DNA of 6,033 bases from JANRKG01 sp033763635 (GTDB taxonomy: Bacteria > Cyanobacteriota > Cyanobacteriia > GCF-001939115). Positions 3,490 to 6,033 of the stretch are shown in pieces. Location of the stretch: NCBI GenBank assembly GCA_033763635.1, contig JANRKG010000372.1:1-6033 (forward strand), read 5' to 3'. How positions within the stretch are numbered: position 1 is the first letter of the stretch; each line of letters opens with the position of its first letter. A program made the translations under genes and the position numbers. The notes beneath the pieces were generated by a model. That model worked only from the letters and a program-made list of their open reading frames with translations. It did no database searches and had not been told where the DNA came from.

Positions 3490-5529
3490 ATGACTAACTC
3501 TTCCTCACAACGGCGCGCACTTGTTGTCAAAACTGACTTTTCCCCTTTCGGTAACAGCCTGATCCGCTCTGGCTACATTAGCAGCGAGCAGATGCAACAA
3601 GCGCTGGTCGAAAGTAGGAAGTCCGGTAAATCTTTACCTAATGTTCTCCAGGAATTAACAGGGAAGGAACTTGCCCCTGATCAACTCCGCCAGTACAAGA
3701 AGCAACAACTCTTTGAACTCAAAATCCTCTATGGGATTGAGTCCATTGATCCTGAAATTCGCGAAATTTCTACAGAACAATTTGGTTCCTTAATCGATAG
3801 CCTCGTCCCGATCGATATTTGTCGTCGATACCGTCTCCTTCCCCTAATTAAGTCAGAGGCGAACGGCACTGAGCAGGGATCACTCCTGGTTGCAATGGTT
3901 GACCCCGATAATCTGGATGCTCAAGACGATCTGAACCGAATTCTGCGGCCCCAAAGCTTAGTTCTCCAACGGATGGTAATTACGCTGGAAGATTACCAGC
4001 AGTTGATTTCCAAATACCTGGACGAGCAGGTTGGCAAGCAGAAGATGACATCGGGGGCAAGCGGGAAAGCGCCAGTCCGGGAGATTCGCCCTGAGGATCT
4101 CGATATCAACGAATTCTCTGGCATGGACCTGGAGGATGCCGCTGCGGATGATGATGCTGACTCGGACTTGAACGCCGCCTTAGGCGAAGCTTCTACTGCT
4201 CCCATCATCGCAACGGTGAACAAAATTCTTGCTAAAGCCCTAACGGATGGGGTTTCCGATATTCACATTGAACCTCAGGAAGAATACCTGCGTATCCGGT
4301 TCCGGAAAGATGGGGTGCTTCAGGAACCCTTCCCACCGCTCCCGAAGAAGATCATTCCCGCTCTAGTATCCCGGTTCAAAATTATTGCCGAGCTGAACAT
4401 TGCGGAACGACGGGCACCTCAAGATGGACGGATTCGCCGGGTGTTTCAGGGGCGTAAAGTAGATTTCCGGGTCAATACCCTCCCCAGTCGATATGGGGAA
4501 AAAATTGTACTGCGGATTCTGGACAACTCCTCAACCCAATTAGGGTTGGATAAGCTGATCAGCGATCCCGATACTCTGGCAACGGTTCGAGATATGGCGA
4601 ATCGCCCCTTTGGGCTAATTCTGGTGACGGGGCCGACGGGATCAGGAAAGTCAACCACCCTGTATTCGATTTTGGCAGAACGAAATGAACCAGGGGTGAA
4701 CATCAGTACGGCTGAAGACCCGATTGAATATGCCCTACCCGGAATTACTCAGGTCCAGGTTATTCGAGAAAAGGGCATGGATTTCTCGTCCATTCTCCGA
4801 GCTTTCATGCGTCAAGACCCCGATATCATTCTGGTGGGTGAAACGCGAGACAAGGAAACGGCAAAGACGGCGATCGAAGCAGCTTTGACGGGGCACCTTG
4901 TAATGACAACCCTGCACACGAATGATGCGGCAGGTGCGATCGCCCGACTCGACGAAATGGGCGTTGAACCCTTCATGGTGTCCGGTGCGTTAATTGGGGT
5001 TGTGGCTCAACGGTTGATGCGGCGGGTCTGCTCAGAATGCCGAGTTCCCTACCAACCCTCCCAATCTGAATTGGCCCGCTTCGGGTTATCTGCTACTCGG
5101 GAAGGGGAGGTGACTTTCTACAAGGCCAATACCCTGACCCCGGACGAGATTCAAAACGCGAAGAACAATAACTCCCTCTGTCCGAAATGTGGCGGTGGGG
5201 GCTATAAAGGACGTTGCGGGGTCTATGAGGTCATGAAGACCACCGAACGGTTGCAGATGTTGATTACGGAAGGCGCACCCACGGAACGCATTAAGGAAGT
5301 AGCTGTTGAAGAAGGAATGCAAACTCTGCTGGCCTACAGTCTCAACCTTGTTCGAAACGGTCATACCACCCTTGATGAAGTTGAACGGGTCACGTTCACG
5401 GATACGGGGTTAGAAGCGGAACTCAAGGCAAAACGCAAGAGTTCGCTGGTTTGCCGCTCCTGTAGTGCTGAATTGAAGCAAGAATGGCTGGATTGCCCTT
5501 ACTGCACCACTCCCCGCTTCCAGGATTAG
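3490..5529 (+). CDS. pilB: PilB, type IV pilus extension ATPase
   Basis: Hexameric cytoplasmic motor at the inner face of the pilus machine; ATP hydrolysis drives pilin assembly for motility and DNA uptake. The 679 residues show, in order: an N-terminal GspE/MshEN-like domain (about 17-175); an acidic, probably disordered linker (about 200-232, with EDAAADDDADSD); the N2 part (SDIHIEP, 256-262); and the RecA-like ATPase core with Walker A GPTGSGKST (381-389), Asp box TAEDPIEY (407-414), Walker B IILVGE (446-451) and His box GHLVMTTLHTNDA (468-480). The family zinc site is C514/C517 with C564/C567. A C-terminal extension adds a second CxxC pair (C655/C658, C669/C672). All catalytic motifs are intact. 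It leads a likely pilB-pilT(-pilC) operon and is divergent from grpE. The T2SS homologue GspE is the alternative, but pilT downstream and the cyanobacterial context favour PilB. Confidence 0.96.
   Translation: MTNSSSQRRALVVKTDFSPFGNSLIRSGYISSEQMQQALVESRKSGKSLPNVLQELTGKELAPDQLRQYKKQQLFELKILYGIESIDPEIREISTEQFGSLIDSLVPIDICRRYRLLPLIKSEANGTEQGSLLVAMVDPDNLDAQDDLNRILRPQSLVLQRMVITLEDYQQLISKYLDEQVGKQKMTSGASGKAPVREIRPEDLDINEFSGMDLEDAAADDDADSDLNAALGEASTAPIIATVNKILAKALTDGVSDIHIEPQEEYLRIRFRKDGVLQEPFPPLPKKIIPALVSRFKIIAELNIAERRAPQDGRIRRVFQGRKVDFRVNTLPSRYGEKIVLRILDNSSTQLGLDKLISDPDTLATVRDMANRPFGLILVTGPTGSGKSTTLYSILAERNEPGVNISTAEDPIEYALPGITQVQVIREKGMDFSSILRAFMRQDPDIILVGETRDKETAKTAIEAALTGHLVMTTLHTNDAAGAIARLDEMGVEPFMVSGALIGVVAQRLMRRVCSECRVPYQPSQSELARFGLSATREGEVTFYKANTLTPDEIQNAKNNNSLCPKCGGGGYKGRCGVYEVMKTTERLQMLITEGAPTERIKEVAVEEGMQTLLAYSLNLVRNGHTTLDEVERVTFTDTGLEAELKAKRKSSLVCRSCSAELKQEWLDCPYCTTPRFQD
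4936..4943. repeat. HIP1 octamer GCGATCGC
   Basis: Single perfect copy of the highly iterated palindrome common in many cyanobacterial genomes, lying within pilB. Several six- and seven-base near-copies occur elsewhere in the window (for example 1151-1157 and 1985-1990). It supports cyanobacterial origin; one copy in 6 kb is not dense. Confidence 0.8.
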
Positions 5530-5564
5530 TTCGTGCTGGATTTCAGACCTTTAAGAAAGTTCAG

Positions 5565-5589
5565 TTTCAAAGCTGGGCAATCTTTGAAA
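5565..5589 (+). repeat. Inverted repeat in the pilB-pilT spacer
   Basis: TTTCAAAG (5565-5572) and CTTTGAAA (5582-5589) form an 8-bp stem with a nine-base loop, 35 bases after the pilB stop. No T-run follows (AGAGACC), so it is unlikely to be an intrinsic terminator. An intercistronic hairpin affecting mRNA processing or stability, and so the PilB:PilT ratio, is possible (inference). The rest of the 116-base spacer holds nothing recognisable except the pilT ribosome-binding site. Confidence 0.45.
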
Positions 5590-5632
5590 AGAGACCGCAA
5601 TCATTTGAATCAATCGCTGAGTGACTGGTCAT

Positions 5633-5637
5633 AGGAG
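5633..5637 (+). promoter_or_regulatory. pilT Shine-Dalgarno sequence
   Basis: AGGAG lies 8 bases before the ATG at 5646. This fixes that codon as the start over the in-frame ATG codons at 5655 and 5670. Confidence 0.75.
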
Positions 5638-5645
5638 ACAACTCA

Positions 5646-6033
5646 ATGGAATTAATGATCGAAGATTTGATGGAGCAGTTGATCGAGATGGGTGGCTCGG
5701 ACATGCACCTATCCGCTGGACTGCCTCCCTACTTCCGAGTCAGTGGGCATTTACAACCCACGGATCACGACCCGTTGACCGCTGAATCGTGTCAACGACT
5801 GATCTTCAGTATGTTGAACAACACTCAGCGGAAGAATTTGGAACAAAACTGGGAATTGGACTGTTCCTATGGCGTGAAGGGATTGGCTCGTTTCCGGGTC
5901 AACGTCTACAAAGATCGGGGAACCTATGCAGCTTGTCTACGGGCACTGAGTTCCAAAATTCCTAATTTTGAAAAGCTCGGTCTTCCTGACATTGTGCGGG
6001 AAATGGCAGAAAAGCCACGGGGGCTTATCCTGG
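5646..6033 (+). CDS. pilT: PilT, type IV pilus retraction ATPase, N-terminal part
   Basis: Hexameric cytoplasmic motor that depolymerises the pilus, counteracting PilB; it drives twitching and phototaxis. The visible 129 codons cover the N-terminal PAS-like domain, with the family signature GGSDMHLSAGLPPYFRVSGHL in two halves (GGSDMHLSAG, 16-25; PPYFRVSG, 27-34), then ELDCSYGVKGLARFRVNVY (70-88) and LRALSSKIPNFEKLGLP (98-114). The window ends at KPRGLIL (123-129), just before the Walker A motif GxxGSGKS, so most of the roughly 350-400-residue protein lies outside. It follows pilB by 116 bases on the same strand, with its own Shine-Dalgarno sequence, and is probably co-transcribed. PilB, the other motor, is clearly distinct, as it carries a long N-terminal extension missing here. 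Whether this is the principal PilT1 paralogue cannot be proved from the fragment, but its linkage to pilB favours it. Confidence 0.95.
   Translation, partial: MELMIEDLMEQLIEMGGSDMHLSAGLPPYFRVSGHLQPTDHDPLTAESCQRLIFSMLNNTQRKNLEQNWELDCSYGVKGLARFRVNVYKDRGTYAACLRALSSKIPNFEKLGLPDIVREMAEKPRGLIL

Noticed and set aside
3297..3530. Minus-strand ORF of 77 codons upstream of pilB
   Set aside because: It overlaps the pilB start and reads through the 15-bp duplication and promoter region. No domain is seen.
3993..5364. Minus-strand ORFs inside pilB
   Set aside because: Antisense shadows of a fully motif-supported ATPase.
5565..5589. Intrinsic terminator after pilB
   Set aside because: The inverted repeat is not followed by a T-run, and pilT follows on the same strand.

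Overview
The window looks like a piece of a cyanobacterial chromosome, probably a free-living motile species. The evidence is the protein character of all four genes (a cyanobacterial-type DnaK, GrpE, PilB and PilT), one perfect HIP1 octamer (GCGATCGC) plus several GATCGC near-copies, and moderate GC content. As I recall it, the grpE-linked chaperone block also lies near pilB1 in Synechocystis. No mobile element, CRISPR array, tRNA or rRNA gene is visible. I see no previously undescribed multi-gene system. The unusual signals are in the two long non-coding stretches and at the two ends of PilB.

Layout: (1) 1-1294, minus strand: the 5' two thirds of dnaK, running out of the window at base 1. 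(2) 1295-1894: an AT-rich 600-base gap between grpE and dnaK, rich in short direct and inverted repeats. (3) 1895-2641, minus strand: complete grpE. (4) 2642-3489: an 848-base divergent intergenic region with three unrelated perfect tandem duplications of 15 bp, a 15-bp dyad and candidate pilB promoters. (5) 3490-5529, plus strand: complete pilB, the type IV pilus extension ATPase. (6) 5530-5645: a short spacer with an inverted repeat. (7) 5646-6033, plus strand: the first 129 codons of pilT, the retraction ATPase, cut off before its Walker A motif.

The genes form two divergent functional pairs. GrpE is the nucleotide exchange factor for DnaK, and both are transcribed leftward, probably with dnaJ beyond the window. 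PilB and PilT are the opposing motors of type IV pili (twitching, phototaxis, DNA uptake) and are transcribed rightward, probably with pilC next. The large gaps on both sides of grpE suggest that dnaK can be transcribed or regulated separately from grpE and that pilB has a long, possibly regulated leader. These regulatory readings are inferences from sequence patterns only.
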